From: Paenibacillus riograndensis SBR5
GTDB taxonomy: Bacteria > Bacillota > Bacilli > Paenibacillales > Paenibacillaceae
Assembly (NCBI RefSeq): GCF_000981585.1
Contig: NZ_LN831776.1
Span: 5,935,187-5,999,186, forward strand
DNA length: 64,000 nucleotides
Reading direction: 5' to 3'
Below the pieces are notes generated by a model. It ran no database searches. It saw only the letters and a program-made list of their open reading frames with translations, and was not told where the DNA came from. How positions within the stretch are numbered: the first letter of the stretch is position 1; each line of letters begins with the position of its first letter. Positions 63,622 to 64,000 of this stretch are shown here, one piece after another. Position numbers and translations under genes: made by a program.

Positions 63622-64000
63622 TTCAATGAGCGGAGGTGCTTGTCCAGGAGGATCAGGAACAGCCGCAGGCCCTGCTCCATGTCGGCTTCTGTCATTTGCG
63701 AATAGCACAGGCGGATATGCCGTGAGGGCAGATCCCCGGCGTAACACACATCGCCGGGAAGAAAAGAAATGCCCTCCTGCTCCGCCAGCGCATGCAGCTG
63801 TGCAATGCCGGAGGCGGAAGGAAGCTGCAGCCAAAGGTTCAGTCCCCCTTCGGGCAGCACCCAGGTCACGCCCGGCGGGGCGTACTGCTTCAGCAGCCCG
63901 GCCGCCTTCTCCATGCGCCTCCGCAGGGCAGCCCGGAGCGTACGGGCATAGTCCTCGTACTTGCGGGCAATGAACGGAAGCACCGCACCTTGCGTCAGCA
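63615..64000 (-). CDS. C-terminal end of a MocR/GntR-type PLP-dependent regulator or aminotransferase (5' part outside window)
   Basis: About 128 residues are visible and the frame stays open to the window edge. YARTLRAALRRRMEKAAGLL, PEGGLNLWLQLP and RHIRLCYSQMTEADMEQGLRLF match the C-terminal aminotransferase domain of MocR-family regulators (GntR head plus aminotransferase body). The regulator head, if present, lies outside. A plain class I aminotransferase is the alternative. Confidence 0.75.
   Translation of the reverse strand, partial: LTQGAVLPFIARKYEDYARTLRAALRRRMEKAAGLLKQYAPPGVTWVLPEGGLNLWLQLPSASGIAQLHALAEQEGISFLPGDVCYAGDLPSRHIRLCYSQMTEADMEQGLRLFLILLDKHLRSLNQ

Noticed and set aside
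1..64000. tRNA, rRNA, CRISPR, prophage, toxin-antitoxin and biosynthetic cluster signatures
   Set aside because: I looked for regularly spaced repeats, integrases, phage structural genes and modular synthases and saw none; the only mobile gene is the single IS transposase.

Overview
The window looks like chromosome of a Paenibacillus-type, endospore-forming, mDAP-containing Firmicute of moderate GC content. It carries sigE, sigG, spoIIGA, spoVD, spoVE, rsfA and ypuI, the bacillithiol gene bshC, strong Bacillus-type ribosome binding sites (many before TTG or GTG starts), and gene order like B. subtilis 168 in three blocks (ylbO-ylbQ-bshC-mraZ; dcw-spoIIG-ylm-divIVA-ileS; ylaG-ylaK). I saw no tRNA, rRNA, CRISPR array, prophage or defence island.

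Layout, minus strand unless noted. 1-3210: ileS (3' end outside the window) with a T-box leader, separated from it by a 656-bp GC-rich repeat element. 3283-10480: divIVA, ylmH, ylmG, sepF, ylmE, pgeF, ylmC, sigG, sigE, spoIIGA. 10595-11690: a lone Rpn-family nuclease gene inserted between spoIIGA and ftsZ. 11720-30730: the dcw cluster in the order mraZ, rsmH, ftsL, pbpB, spoVD, murE, murF, mraY, murD, spoVE, murG, murA, divIB, small ORF, ftsA, ftsZ; murB is not in it. 30814-42090: ahcY, bshC, an oppABCDF peptide importer, a DUF3397 gene, panE and rsfA. 42350-45200: DUF2626 (+), an exported coiled-coil protein (+) and an orphan solute-binding protein. 45300-47610: a repeat-rich, gene-poor zone with one complete insertion sequence. 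47612-53930: ylaK, ylaJ (+), a PNPOx-like protein, an LCP protein, ylaH and typA. 54042-64000: a membrane protein, two divergent TerC genes, thiI-iscS, a lytic transglycosylase, small proteins, ypuI, a membrane-anchored subtilisin (+) and the end of a MocR-type gene.

The genes work together mainly in cell-wall precursor synthesis (MurA, D, E, F, MraY, MurG), septum assembly (FtsZ, FtsA, SepF, DivIB, FtsL, PBP2B, DivIVA) and the mother-cell/forespore programme (SpoIIGA processes pro-SigE; SpoVD and SpoVE make cortex; SigG acts in the forespore).

I did not find a clear new multi-gene system. The strongest oddities are a MurD whose normally invariant Asp reads as Asn inside a 15-bp tandem duplication; a MraY with an altered MGDTGS motif; a repeat element between the ileS T-box and the ileS start; an Rpn gene with 18 tetrapeptide repeats inside the division cluster; a small ORF coupled to ftsA; an exported coiled-coil protein joined to a beta-rich domain; and an IS whose 5-bp target duplication lets the pre-insertion repeat be rebuilt.
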